The translations under genes were made by a program, and so were the position numbers. DNA of 47,043 nucleotides, from the IMG/VR virus record IMGVR_UViG_3300043496_000188, positions 1-47,043 of that record; one strand, 5' to 3'. Source of the DNA: a virus. The first letter of the stretch is position 1, and every line of letters starts with the position of its first letter. Below, in pieces: positions 28,844 through 38,187 of this stretch. The notes below the pieces were generated by a model that was not told the origin of the DNA, made no database searches, and saw only the letters and a program-made list of their open reading frames with translations.

Positions 28844-30749
28844 TCGTGCCGCCCATCCCGGTGAACGACCGGGATGGCGGCGTCGTGGTCGTGAACGACA
28901 CCTTGTCGATCAGGCAGCGCAGCGTGTCGCCGGTGCGGTGGTCGGTCACCCCGACCGCCAGCCCGGAGGACTCCAGGCCCTCCAGATCCGCCAGCATGTC
29001 GCGGGCCCAGCCCTCGTAGCCGACCACGTTGTTGTTGCGGTCAGACACCCGGTCGAAGCACAGCAGCGGGTACTGCAGGTACCGGGTCCGCCGGGGCGCG
29101 GGCAGCGCGCGCAGCCCCAGGCTCAGCAGCCTCGGGCTGCCCGCCGCCGTCCCGTCACCGGTCAGCGTGATCCGGTGACGCAGGCTCGACGCCGCCGGCA
29201 GCGCCGCCGAGTCCAGCGCCAGCCCGGAGTCCGAGATCGGCACCTGCAGCGCCACCCCGGTGGTCGGCGCCCAGCCCTTCCCGGCGTCGGCCTCCAGGTA
29301 CACCGTGCCGGCGCCAGCCGCCTCCACCGCGAAGCTCAGCCACGCCTTGCGCTCGGCGGTGGAGAACGACACCTGCCCGGAGTCCAGCCAGCCGATCGTC
29401 GAGTAGGCGTCGTCGGAGCGGTACAGCGAGCCACCCGTCGACGACGGCCCGCAGACGTACCAGAGGCGCCCCGCCCCGTACGTCACGCTCCACGTCTGAC
29501 CCGACGTCGAGGTCGCCCCCGGCTCGTACAGGTCCGCCGCGTACGGGAACCGGCTCGCGGCCGAGTCGCCGAAGTTGCCGCGCAGGTTCACCGGGGCGCT
29601 CAGGTCCACCCGGTACAGCCCCGGTCGGCGGGTGGTGATGTCCGGGGAGATCCGCTCGGTACCGGAGGCGGCGTACAGGTACTGGCCGTCGCCGACCATG
29701 TCGTTGCAGCCACCCTCCATCGGGATGGTCACCGGCCCGATGGGCAGCGCCGACGGCTCCGAGCAGTCCGCGATCCGCAGTCCTTTTGTAGTGCCTATCG
29801 CCAAATACCGGCTCAGATAGCCGTATAGAACGAGGCCCCGCTCACCCCGAGGCAAGGTGGCCACCTCGACCGGCGCCGACAGGGCACCGTCGTCGCCGGT
29901 GCTCAGCATGAAGATCGACGTGAACGCCCCCACCACCATCACGTACACCGCCGCCGCGCCCTGGTCGATGTCGACCACGGTGCCGCCACGGAAGGTGATC
30001 GGGGTGGTGGGCAGCGTCGGCGGGGCCAGGTTGGTCACCTCGTGCAGGTTCTTCCCAGCCCCCACCCACAGCCGGTCCTTGGCCCACGACAGGGCCGTCA
30101 CCTGCGAGCCGGGCACCGCCAGCGCACCCTCCCCGCCACCGGCGAGCAGGCCGTACTCGACGCCCGTGTTCGACGCGGCGAACCACGTCGTGTCGTTGGC
30201 GGTCAGCGGCCCGGAGATCGACGTCTTCGCGCTCAGCACCGTCGGCGACCCGGTGTCGGCGTACCTGCGCACCCCCGTCGCCGAGGTCACCACCACCCCG
30301 CTGGCGGTGCCCAGGGCGCGCCTGGCCCCGGTGTCGCGCAGCACAGAGGTGTGGATCATGCCCAACTCGCCCGGGGTCCACGGGTCCACCCCACCACCGT
30401 CGGCGTACCGGAACCGAGCCTCCTCCGCAGAGCCCTCCAGCGGCTCGGCGTACGCCTGCCCGGCGCCCAGGTGCCACGACGTCTGCCCGCGCAGCCACAC
30501 CCCGGAGTCCAGCGACGCCTCACCCGGATCCCGGGCGTCGTCCAGACGCTGCCGGGTCACCGGAGCCGTCTCACGCACCAGCGGGTTCTCGGCACTGATG
30601 CCCAGGATGAACGGCAGCGCCCCGACGTGGATGTCCCACAGCGGCTCGTCGAGGTTCGTCTGACCACCCTCGAAGACCTGGCGGTGCAGACCGATCAGGC
30701 TGCGGTACTGGTAGCCGAACGCCCCGAGCGAGGACGCGATGACCGCCAT
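28818..30749 (-). CDS. Tail protein with propeller-like repeats (643 aa)
   Basis: Many short beta-strand repeats, for example WFAASNTGVEYGLL, LWVGAGKNLHEV, YLYAASG and LWYVCGP, indicate a beta-propeller over residues about 100-430. A jelly-roll-like C-terminal part follows. Last gene of the late operon. In short-tailed phages a propeller-bearing nozzle or tail-tube-B protein occupies this place, next to the head-tail adaptor. A receptor-binding fibre is the alternative. Confidence 0.6.
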   Translation of the reverse strand: MAVIASSLGAFGYQYRSLIGLHRQVFEGGQTNLDEPLWDIHVGALPFILGISAENPLVRETAPVTRQRLDDARDPGEASLDSGVWLRGQTSWHLGAGQAYAEPLEGSAEEARFRYADGGGVDPWTPGELGMIHTSVLRDTGARRALGTASGVVVTSATGVRRYADTGSPTVLSAKTSISGPLTANDTTWFAASNTGVEYGLLAGGGEGALAVPGSQVTALSWAKDRLWVGAGKNLHEVTNLAPPTLPTTPITFRGGTVVDIDQGAAAVYVMVVGAFTSIFMLSTGDDGALSAPVEVATLPRGERGLVLYGYLSRYLAIGTTKGLRIADCSEPSALPIGPVTIPMEGGCNDMVGDGQYLYAASGTERISPDITTRRPGLYRVDLSAPVNLRGNFGDSAASRFPYAADLYEPGATSTSGQTWSVTYGAGRLWYVCGPSSTGGSLYRSDDAYSTIGWLDSGQVSFSTAERKAWLSFAVEAAGAGTVYLEADAGKGWAPTTGVALQVPISDSGLALDSAALPAASSLRHRITLTGDGTAAGSPRLLSLGLRALPAPRRTRYLQYPLLCFDRVSDRNNNVVGYEGWARDMLADLEGLESSGLAVGVTDHRTGDTLRCLIDKVSFTTTTPPSRSFTGMGGTIILTLLAV

Positions 30750-30750
30750 G

Positions 30751-31878
30751 TCAGTTCGCGAACCAGGCGAGGCCGCCGAGGCTGACCCAGTCGTCGACAG
30801 CCATCGTCCCGCCGAAGGACGGCACGAAGAGCACCACCCCGGCGCCGTCGATGTTGAGCTGGCCAGCCGAGTAGTTGCGGCCGCCTGCGGTTGGGGTGGC
30901 CACGAACGGGACGCTGCAGCGCAGCCCGTTCGCGGGCCGGTACGCCGAGTTGGTGATCGTGCCGATCGTGTAGGTGGTGTTGTCGACGATGGTCAGGGAC
31001 GAGGACCGCTCGAACGTTCCGACGACCACGACGAGCTTGCCGGTCATCTTCATGGTGACCGGCACCGAACCGGCCCGCCAGCCGCTCGCGTAGGACACGC
31101 CCGTCGCGACGGGAACCACATCCATGGCTGTGTCGACCGCAGTCTTGATCGAGTCGTCCACGTACTTCTTGTGGGTGGCGTGCGCGGTCCCCGTCGGCGA
31201 CGCGGTCGGCAGCGTCACCGCGCCCTGCACCGTCACCGCGCTGGTGATCGGCCCGGTCAGCGCCCCACCGGTGAGCTTCAGGTACGGCGCGTTGTCGACG
31301 TACCGCTTGGTGGCCGCCTGCAGGTCCGTGGCCGGTGGACCGTTCAGGCTCAGCGGCCCGGTCATGGTGACGTTGCCGGCCATGGGCACGAACGTGGGAT
31401 CCACGTACGCCCTGGTGGCGTACGGGACCAGCCCGTTGTCCACGTAGTTCCTGGTGGCGTACGGGATCAGTGACTGGTCCACGTACCCCTGGTTGGCGGC
31501 GTGCCCCGGGTCGGTCGGGTTCCCCGACAGGGTCAGCGGGCCGGTCATCGTCCCGCCCGCCAGCGGCACCTTGGCGGCGAAGTCGGTGAAGTCCGCAGGC
31601 CCCACCCCTGGCACCACCACGTCGCCGGCGTTCTTCGCCGTCGCCGGGGTGGAGTCATGGCCTCGGGTGACCCGCAGCGTGTTCACCGTCGGCTTGCCGA
31701 CGACCAGGCAGATTTCCTCGCGGGAGGTGTTGTAGCCGACGATCACCTTGTACGGCGCCCGCCCACCGGCGGTCGGGTCCGGGTAGGTAAGACCATTGGA
31801 GACCGCGATGTCGATAGCGGTCGAGTCGATCCCCGTCGACAGCGAGGTGGCGATGACGTTGGCGGGATAGTAAGCCAC
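30751..31878 (-). CDS. Tail fibre with repeated MTGPL/YVD units (375 aa)
   Basis: Residues about 115-240 contain three MTGPL or LTGPI steps and four YVD steps (TKRYVD, NYVD, AYVD, KYVD). This is the trimeric fibre-shaft pattern found in many phage fibres. The C-terminal about 120 residues form a beta-rich head. The 537-residue protein has the same TKRYVD element near its N terminus, so they may share an attachment region. Upstream is the opposite-strand HNH gene. Confidence 0.75.
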   Translation of the reverse strand: MAYYPANVIATSLSTGIDSTAIDIAVSNGLTYPDPTAGGRAPYKVIVGYNTSREEICLVVGKPTVNTLRVTRGHDSTPATAKNAGDVVVPGVGPADFTDFAAKVPLAGGTMTGPLTLSGNPTDPGHAANQGYVDQSLIPYATRNYVDNGLVPYATRAYVDPTFVPMAGNVTMTGPLSLNGPPATDLQAATKRYVDNAPYLKLTGGALTGPITSAVTVQGAVTLPTASPTGTAHATHKKYVDDSIKTAVDTAMDVVPVATGVSYASGWRAGSVPVTMKMTGKLVVVVGTFERSSSLTIVDNTTYTIGTITNSAYRPANGLRCSVPFVATPTAGGRNYSAGQLNIDGAGVVLFVPSFGGTMAVDDWVSLGGLAWFAN

Positions 31879-31895
31879 GGTCAGGCTCCTGTTCC

Positions 31896-31912
31896 TGGTG
31901 CATGCGACGTCA
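31896..31912. promoter_or_regulatory. GGTGCATG motif between fibre and HNH genes
   Basis: Core TGGTGCATGCGACGTCA, 18 bases upstream of the fibre start (31878) and overlapping the first possible HNH start (ATG 31902). Part of the recurrent motif set. Confidence 0.4.
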
Positions 31913-32366
31913 CCTGTACGGTCGCCTGATGGACGAGATGGAGCGGCGGTTCTGGGACAGGGTCGGGCTGGATGACGGATGCTGGCCTTGGCTCGGCAAG
32001 CCCAACGTCCAGGGGTACGGCCAACTCCGAGGGCGAGGCACCATGCTCACCGCGCATCGCCTGTCGTGGGAGCTCCACCACGGGCCGATCCCGCAGGGGA
32101 AGTGGATCTGCCACCACTGCGACAACCACATCTGCGTCCGCCCGGACCATCTGTTCCTCGGGACGCCGAAGGACAACACCCACGACATGATCCGAAAGGA
32201 CAGGCAGTGGTTCACTGCCCTTTCGGATGACCTCGTGCAGCAGATCCTCGCGTACCCCACAGGCGCAGCCGCGATGCGCGAACTGGGGCTGGGTCGGACC
32301 ACCGTCTACCGGGTGCGTCAGGGCAGGATGGCTCATGTCAGGCTCCTGCCTCAAAATGCACCTTGA
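31902..32366 (+). CDS. HNH homing-type endonuclease, opposite to the late operon (154 aa)
   Basis: HNH core WICHHCDNHICVRPDHLFLG (His 71/72, Cys 73 and 78, His 83) followed by DN; the C-terminal LGLGRTTVYRVRQGR is a recognition HTH. It is related to the 24700 gene. It is the only plus-strand gene within about 31 kb of minus-strand structural genes and overlaps the end of the adaptor gene by 29 bases. ATG 31929 is an alternative start with no better ribosome site. It is probably a recent selfish insertion. Confidence 0.85.
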   Translation: MRRHLYGRLMDEMERRFWDRVGLDDGCWPWLGKPNVQGYGQLRGRGTMLTAHRLSWELHHGPIPQGKWICHHCDNHICVRPDHLFLGTPKDNTHDMIRKDRQWFTALSDDLVQQILAYPTGAAAMRELGLGRTTVYRVRQGRMAHVRLLPQNAP

Positions 32367-33204
32367 CAGGCCATTTGGATTGCAGGGCCTGGATTTCTTC
32401 ATTTAGTCGTTGTTGGTACAGACTAAAATAAAATTGCGACACCTTGATCCGGCTGGTCGGGTACGCGCCCCGCTTCAACGCGTCCGCCTCGGCCGACTGC
32501 GACATCAGCGACACCGGCTCGAGGAACGCCGACAGCCGCCACGCCGCACCCAGGCGGATCACGTCGATGCACGACTCGGGCAGCCCGGTCTCGGTGAAGT
32601 CATCGTCCGGGCGGGGGACCACCGGAACCTGGGAGTAAGTGATGCGCACCGTCCGCCCCGGGCCGACCACGCTCCCGATGGTCAGCTTCGACTGGAAGCG
32701 GTCATGGGTCCAGCGTCGGATCGGGATCCACTGCCCACCGAGCAGCGGCATCCAGACGACGTCCAGCACGGTGTCCACACCGGCTGGCAGGTCGTAGGCG
32801 TACAGCTCGGGGTCGTAGACGATCTGCGCCGACGTCACGGAGAACAGCCCGCTCGACGCCCGCAGCGTCTCGGCCACCGCGTTGACTGCCTGGAAGCGGG
32901 GGATCGTCGGGCTCATCGTCACCCGGTCCCCGACCTTGTGGGCCGACGCCTTGGTGCCGCGCACCCCCCGGCCGCGCACCGACCCCAGCGTCAGTGCGCC
33001 GGTGGCCCGGTCGACCGCGTCGACGACCATCAGCTCGTCGCCGATCTGCACGATGCCCCGGGAGAAGTTCTTGGCGTCGGCGACCGGCACCGTCAGGTCG
33101 TCGACGGCCACGTCCTCGGTCAGGTACGACGTGGTGTCGATGGTGGCGGTGTATCCATATATCTCGGCCAGGGCCGCGTCGGTGAGGTCCGACATCGTGG
33201 TCAT
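32338..33204 (-). CDS. Head-tail adaptor / tail-tube-A-like protein (288 aa)
   Basis: Helical ends surround a beta-type centre (VVDAVDRATGALTLGSVRGRG, IGDELMVV). It overlaps the preceding small gene (ATGA). Size and place among tail genes fit a connector ring below the portal. The last 30 codons are AT-rich compared with the rest, exactly where the HNH gene overlaps, so this end may have been replaced during the insertion. Assignment by context. Confidence 0.55.
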   Translation of the reverse strand: MTTMSDLTDAALAEIYGYTATIDTTSYLTEDVAVDDLTVPVADAKNFSRGIVQIGDELMVVDAVDRATGALTLGSVRGRGVRGTKASAHKVGDRVTMSPTIPRFQAVNAVAETLRASSGLFSVTSAQIVYDPELYAYDLPAGVDTVLDVVWMPLLGGQWIPIRRWTHDRFQSKLTIGSVVGPGRTVRITYSQVPVVPRPDDDFTETGLPESCIDVIRLGAAWRLSAFLEPVSLMSQSAEADALKRGAYPTSRIKVSQFYFSLYQQRLNEEIQALQSKWPVKVHFEAGA

Positions 33205-33488
33205 TGGCTCACCAGTCCGTTCGTCACCGGGTCGGCTGCCGCGTCGTAGCCGATGCCCGTCGCATCCGAGATGTCCATCGCCTGGCGCACCTTGTCCATC
33301 GTCGTGCCCGCAGGGCTGATGCCCTGCTCCTTGGCTGACGCGTACGCGTCCAGCTCACGGTCCCACGCGCTCTTGGACTGGGTCACCTGCAGGTTCAGGC
33401 CCACCCGGCTGGCCCGCAGGCACTCGCCGTACGAGGCGTGTGACCTCTCCTTGCAGCCTGACCGGCAATGCTGTCCGAGGGTAGCCAT
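33201..33488 (-). CDS. Small Cys-containing late protein (95 aa)
   Basis: The N terminus has CRSGCKERSHASYGECLR, a possible zinc site, followed by a helical body. Similar short Cys/His N termini are familiar in actinophage structural clusters, but I cannot name the function. Coupled to genes on both sides by overlaps. Confidence 0.55.
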   Translation of the reverse strand: MATLGQHCRSGCKERSHASYGECLRASRVGLNLQVTQSKSAWDRELDAYASAKEQGISPAGTTMDKVRQAMDISDATGIGYDAAADPVTNGLVSQ

Positions 33489-35101
33489 CAGCCGATGTTC
33501 ACCGAGTAGCCCCTGGCCCGCAGGGCCACCACGCTGGTGTTGGAACTACCGCCAGTGGGAGCAGAGTTGCCAGAGATGTTGATGGTTCCATTCGATCTAC
33601 CCCACGAGTTGATTGAGGCCAATATTGAGTCGACCAGGGCGGTCGACAACCCACAGGAATCCACGAGAACGGTGTCGAACTGACGGCCTCCGGACATGCC
33701 GACTATCGAGGTCAGCGACGTGCAGAAGGCAGCGTTGAACGACCCGGGGCTGGGGGCCGAGGGGGTGTTGGTCAGGTCTATCGAGGTGACCGGGTTGTAC
33801 TGAACCCTCATGTCCATGACGTTGGGAGGAACCACCATCACCCCTCCCTGACCGATGTTCCAGACCCAGTACTCCTGAAGCGCCGGCAGGTTCGGGTACT
33901 TGAAGGGGTTGGTGACTGGCTGATCCCTGATGCAGTAGTGGTAGAGCTGCGTCATCGGCCCAGTCAGGGGAGCGAATGTGACGCCTCCCTGGAACGCCAT
34001 GCGAATGTCCTTGAGGGTCGTTCTCACCGGGTTGAGGTCGACGGTGTTGCCCTGGAAGTTGTTCTCCTCCAGGCCAAGCCTGATCAGTGAGGAGCACCCG
34101 GTCAGGTTCACCCCCGACACCCTCGAGTAGCAGCACTCGATGTACTCCAGCTTCGACAGGTTGGAGAAGTCCACCGTCCCCTGCAGGCGCTCGACGTACG
34201 GGATGGTGCCGTAGGCGTCGCCGGCGCCCATGAAGTTCACCAGATTCGTCATGATCTGCAGGCCGCTGATCGAGGTGACCCGCTGGCAGTTCAGGTCATA
34301 CTCTTCTCGGTCCGCTGTTGGTGCCCCACCCGATGTGCCGGGTCCGTAGTTGCCAGGATCGTGGGCTGTCTTATAGCCAACGTTGAAGGTGAGGATGTCC
34401 TGGGGGCGGGAGCAGTACATGTGGACGGTGCGATTGGCGGCGCTGCCATAGTTGATGGTCGGGGTGATGCCGGTTCCCAGCACCGTGCTGTTCGCGGCGT
34501 TGATCCACTCGATCGCGTTCGTCGATCCAGACGTCTGCCACAGCTTGGGCGTGAACGTCGAACCGACCGTAGTCATCACGATCGGGCCATACATCCTGGT
34601 GACGCTGATCGTCTGATAGGTCTGGTTCGGCCTACCCAGGTCATCCTTGACGGTGAGGAAGACGTTGTAGGCCCCCGAGGTCTCGAAGGTGTGCGAGGCG
34701 GTTGGCCCTGTCGAATGGGCGGAACCGTCTCCCCAGTCCCACTCGTAGGAGGCTATGTAGCCGTCCGGGTCGGAGCTGGCGAGCCCGGTGACGTTGACCG
34801 TGGACCAGTGGGTTGTGTACGTGAACGAGGCCGTTGGAGAGACGTTGCTTGCCCCACCGCCGCCACCACCGCCGGCGATCGGGTACCAGGCCGACCCGTC
34901 TGACACCCGGAGGACGTAGGCGGCAGGATCATCGGTCACTACCCACTGCGAGTACAGGCCAGGACTGGGGCTGGTGCTCGACAGTCCTACGTAGACCTCA
35001 CCGCCGCCGCTGCCCGCATGGGCGTCGACGTACCTCTTCGTCGCCGCCTTCATATCGGAGTCCGGGTCGCGCGGCAGGATGATGTCGCTCAGGGATTCCA
35101 T
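33488..35101 (-). CDS. PKD / leucine-rich-repeat tail fibre (537 aa)
   Basis: A short N-terminal fibre element with TKRYVD (20-26) is followed by a Gly-rich hinge. A PKD domain then spans about 90-170 (WDWGDGSAHSTGPTASHTF), a fold used for carbohydrate or protein binding. Residues about 250-520 carry leucine-rich repeats (VDFSNLSKLEYIE, LTGCSSLIRLGLEENN, IDLTNTP). LRR domains are unusual in phage fibres. Likely receptor or glycan binding. Confidence 0.75.
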   Translation of the reverse strand: MESLSDIILPRDPDSDMKAATKRYVDAHAGSGGGEVYVGLSSTSPSPGLYSQWVVTDDPAAYVLRVSDGSAWYPIAGGGGGGGASNVSPTASFTYTTHWSTVNVTGLASSDPDGYIASYEWDWGDGSAHSTGPTASHTFETSGAYNVFLTVKDDLGRPNQTYQTISVTRMYGPIVMTTVGSTFTPKLWQTSGSTNAIEWINAANSTVLGTGITPTINYGSAANRTVHMYCSRPQDILTFNVGYKTAHDPGNYGPGTSGGAPTADREEYDLNCQRVTSISGLQIMTNLVNFMGAGDAYGTIPYVERLQGTVDFSNLSKLEYIECCYSRVSGVNLTGCSSLIRLGLEENNFQGNTVDLNPVRTTLKDIRMAFQGGVTFAPLTGPMTQLYHYCIRDQPVTNPFKYPNLPALQEYWVWNIGQGGVMVVPPNVMDMRVQYNPVTSIDLTNTPSAPSPGSFNAAFCTSLTSIVGMSGGRQFDTVLVDSCGLSTALVDSILASINSWGRSNGTINISGNSAPTGGSSNTSVVALRARGYSVNIG

Positions 35102-35102
35102 G

Positions 35103-37121
35103 TCACCATCCCAGGAAGTCGGGTTGAAGGACGCCGTCGACCCGGGCGTTGATCCACCGGATCGCCGAGTCGGGGACGTTGTTGTAGACGGTGTTCGGGG
35201 ACCCGCCGGTGACGACGAAGTCCTTCAGCGTGACCCGGGTGATCGGGTAGTTGCTGGCGTCTTGGAGCAGCCCGATCTGGTAGTTGCAGTCCGGGTCGGT
35301 GTTGGTGATCCGCACGTTGTTCATGGTGATGTTGGTGATGAGCATCGGCCGGCCGTTGTAGATCAGGATCGCGCCGTGCGACGGGTTCGGGGCCAGCGTG
35401 TTGCACTGCACCAGATCGACGTCCTCGATCAGGACGTCGTTCGCGGTCTGGGTGCCGTACCCGGCCTCGCAGGCGATGTAGATGGCGGCCGCAGCCGACC
35501 GCTCGGCGCGGATGTGGCGGTACGTCATCCGCTGCCCGCCGACGACACTGAACGCCCGGCCCCACTCCTGGTCGTACACGGCAGCGTTCTCGACGGTGAT
35601 GTCGGAGTTCGCCGGTGACGTCGCGTAGGAGACGCACGCCACCCCGTCATCACCGGGCCGGTACACCGTCAGGCCGTTGAGGTACCCGTTGCTCGAGCCG
35701 CCGGTCATGTGGATCGAGTCCGACCATGTGTCCTCGCAGAGCACGTTGGTGATGGTGAAGTCGTGGCAGTCCTCGATCTGCAGCCCGGCGGCAGCCGACT
35801 CCCTGATCGTCACCCCGTCCACCGAACTGCCGGTGGACCTCATCATCATCAGCCCCACCTGCTCCCACTCGGCCTGCCGGGAGGTCACAGCGGAGTTGAT
35901 GATGGTCAGGTTCTCGACGCGGACGTCGTCGACCTCCCACACCATCAGGGCGGCGGTCATCATGTTGGTGGCCCGCAGCGTGCCACCGCCACCCAGCGTC
36001 ACCCCGGACACGTTGACCCGCAGGACGCCGCTGTGGTTGAACGTCAGCCCGGCGGGGAAGGACAGGTAGTCACCCGGGCTCAGCGAGTCCAGCGCGGTCT
36101 GGATGGCGCTCTGGTCGTTGGTGACCCCGTTGCCTGCCGCGCCGAAGGTGCGCACGTCGATCACGCTGCTCGAGGCCGACGCCGACGTGAACGTCCACGT
36201 CGAGGACCCGGCCTGGACGTTGCCGACGACATCGGTGGCGCCTGACACGACCACCGTGTAGACGGTGGAGGCAAGCAGCGGCGAGCTGGGGGTGAAGGTG
36301 CGGGTGGACCCGGTGCCCGACACAGTGCCGGGCACGTTGGTGCCCGACCGGTTCACTGTGATGGTGGCGGCGGTGACCGTCTCGGAGAACCCGATCGCGA
36401 TCGCCGACCCGACGTCCACGCCCACCGCCCCTGGCCCGGGGGATCGGGTGGACACCGTGGGTGGGGTGATGTCGACGGTCGCGGCAGTGTTGAACGTCCA
36501 GATGGTGGACCCGACCTGGACGTTGCCCGCCTCGTCGGTGGCCCCCGACACGACCACCTGATAGGTCGAGGACAGCGCCAGCGCGAGGGTCGGGGTGAAG
36601 GTGCGGAAGGACCCGGACCCGGTGACGACACCGGGGACGTTCGCCCCTCCCAGGCTCATCGTGATGCTCACTGCGGTGACGGCTTCGGAGAAGCCGACGA
36701 AGACGGCGGACGAGGCGGGGACGTTCGACGCCCCCACGTTCGGTGACCTGTCGATGACCGAAGGTGGCGTGGTGTCCCTGACGTGGACACCGCCCGACAC
36801 CACGCACCGGTACATCCCCTCGGGGATGGGTGCCGCGAACCGCAGGGTGACGGTGTTGATGGAGGTGTGCTCAACGTCGCAGAGCACCACGTCGTAGGGC
36901 GCCACGGTGCGGCGCACCTGGGCCTGCACGTCGAGGGTGCCCATGCCGTGGTCGACCACCACCGACGACCCGCCCAGCAGGTCCACGGCGTAGGACAGTC
37001 CGCCGCTGCCGCCGCCGGCCGGCCCGCGCGGGCCGGGGTCACCCGGTGGCCCGGCGGGGCCCGGCTCCCCGGGGGGCCCGGGGGCCCCGACGGGGACGCT
37101 GACCTCGATGGTGGTGGCCAT
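35103..37121 (-). CDS. Collagen-stem tailspike with Ig-like and beta-helix domains (672 aa)
   Basis: ATG 37121 shares one base with the previous TGA. Residues 10-35 are collagen-type Gly-X-Y triplets. Two Big_5-like Ig domains at about 125-320 (SPGPGAVGVDVGSAIAIGFS) follow. The rest begins VIDVRTFGAAGNGVTNDQSA, the classic entry to right-handed beta-helix spikes, with many TI-N and NV repeats. Pectate-lyase-like spikes often depolymerise capsule or wall glycan. Catalytic residues cannot be identified by eye. Confidence 0.8.
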   Translation of the reverse strand: MATTIEVSVPVGAPGPPGEPGPAGPPGDPGPRGPAGGGSGGLSYAVDLLGGSSVVVDHGMGTLDVQAQVRRTVAPYDVVLCDVEHTSINTVTLRFAAPIPEGMYRCVVSGGVHVRDTTPPSVIDRSPNVGASNVPASSAVFVGFSEAVTAVSITMSLGGANVPGVVTGSGSFRTFTPTLALALSSTYQVVVSGATDEAGNVQVGSTIWTFNTAATVDITPPTVSTRSPGPGAVGVDVGSAIAIGFSETVTAATITVNRSGTNVPGTVSGTGSTRTFTPSSPLLASTVYTVVVSGATDVVGNVQAGSSTWTFTSASASSSVIDVRTFGAAGNGVTNDQSAIQTALDSLSPGDYLSFPAGLTFNHSGVLRVNVSGVTLGGGGTLRATNMMTAALMVWEVDDVRVENLTIINSAVTSRQAEWEQVGLMMMRSTGSSVDGVTIRESAAAGLQIEDCHDFTITNVLCEDTWSDSIHMTGGSSNGYLNGLTVYRPGDDGVACVSYATSPANSDITVENAAVYDQEWGRAFSVVGGQRMTYRHIRAERSAAAAIYIACEAGYGTQTANDVLIEDVDLVQCNTLAPNPSHGAILIYNGRPMLITNITMNNVRITNTDPDCNYQIGLLQDASNYPITRVTLKDFVVTGGSPNTVYNNVPDSAIRWINARVDGVLQPDFLGW

Positions 37122-37381
37122 CAGCTCTGGCCCATCAACGCCTGGGTCGCGGCGAGGATCTGCCCGTCGGTGATGACGGCCGGGTCGCGGCCGGGGGTCT
37201 TCACGTTGGTGGCCACCGCGTACGCGTAGGCGGCGCCGAACCCGGGCTGGCCGGCGTACTGCCACCGCCAGGCGAACCCCTGCTGCTCGGGCGCCGGGTG
37301 TCCCTCCGTCGCCAGTGCTGCGACGCACCGGGCCCTGAAGTCGGGGTCGTCGGACAGTTGGGACACGTCCCAGTAGGTCAT
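37121..37381 (-). CDS. Small late protein between fibres (86 aa)
   Basis: ATG 37381 has AGGAGAACAG just upstream. No longer start is needed. Helical, Trp/Tyr-rich, with QPGFGAAYAYAVATN in the middle. It may be a fibre chaperone or joining protein; not recognised. Confidence 0.55.
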   Translation of the reverse strand: MTYWDVSQLSDDPDFRARCVAALATEGHPAPEQQGFAWRWQYAGQPGFGAAYAYAVATNVKTPGRDPAVITDGQILAATQALMGQS

Positions 37382-37389
37382 CTGTTCTC

Positions 37390-38187
37390 CTAGGGTGCGG
37401 TGGTCGGCCAAATATTGGCGGGGCCGTGCCAACGTCCGGCGGTGCGCATCGACGGCCCCCCGACGGCGAGGCATTCCATGATCACGGCGCCCGCGTACTG
37501 GTGTGCGTAGACGATCCCCAGCGGTGTGAGGCCCGCTGAGATGGGCGCCCAGTCGTAGCCGTTGGTTATCTCCTCACCTTGTCCCCAGCCCGACGGCAGT
37601 GCGATCAGGGTCGACGCGCTGGTGCTGCTGATGGTGACCCGGCCGAGGCCGATGGACACCGTTTGTCCGATACGGCGCAGGGTGGCTCGGGTGCCGGACG
37701 TGTCAGTGAATGAGGCCCCGGCTGGCATCACAACCTTGGTGGTGATGTCGTGTAGCCCGGTGTCACTCTCGGGCGCCACCGTAAATGCGGTGCCGTTGTG
37801 CAGTGCGACGAGCAAACCCAACCCGCTGGTGACCCGGATCTTGCGGCCCGCGTAGTTGCCTGCGGTGGGCAGGTCGGCCCACAGTGTGACGGTTTCCCAC
37901 GCGGCACCCGCCCCGGCCGGCCCTTGGGCACCCGTGGGTCCGGTCGCACCCGTGGGTCCGGTCGCGCCCGTGGGTCCGGTCGCGCCAGTTGCCCCGGTGT
38001 CGCCCGTGGGGCCCATGGCACCGGTCAGGCCGGTCAGGCCCCTCGGCCCCTCCGGGCCAGGGATGGTGGACGCCGGTCCCGGCGGTCCCATCGGCCCCGG
38101 CGGGCCGGAAGCCGTGATCTCGATGACCGGGTCGTCCATGGAGAAGACGACGCTCGTGCCGTCAACGTCGACCACCGCGCTGCTCAT
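37390..38187 (-). CDS. Collagen-like tail fibre (265 aa)
   Basis: Gly-X-Y repeats cover residues about 27-95 ([13 protein letters not shown]), encoded by nearly exact 18-base DNA repeats around 37930-37995, so its length may vary. A C-terminal beta-rich head follows. Stop and start overlap the 132-aa gene. Trimeric fibre stem and tip; receptor unknown. Confidence 0.75.
   Translation of the reverse strand: MSSAVVDVDGTSVVFSMDDPVIEITASGPPGPMGPPGPASTIPGPEGPRGLTGLTGAMGPTGDTGATGATGPTGATGPTGATGPTGAQGPAGAGAAWETVTLWADLPTAGNYAGRKIRVTSGLGLLVALHNGTAFTVAPESDTGLHDITTKVVMPAGASFTDTSGTRATLRRIGQTVSIGLGRVTISSTSASTLIALPSGWGQGEEITNGYDWAPISAGLTPLGIVYAHQYAGAVIMECLAVGGPSMRTAGRWHGPANIWPTTAP

Noticed and set aside
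37920-38010. CRISPR-like short repeats
   Set aside because: The 18-base repeats are codons of Gly-X-Y collagen triplets within one gene; there are no spacers.
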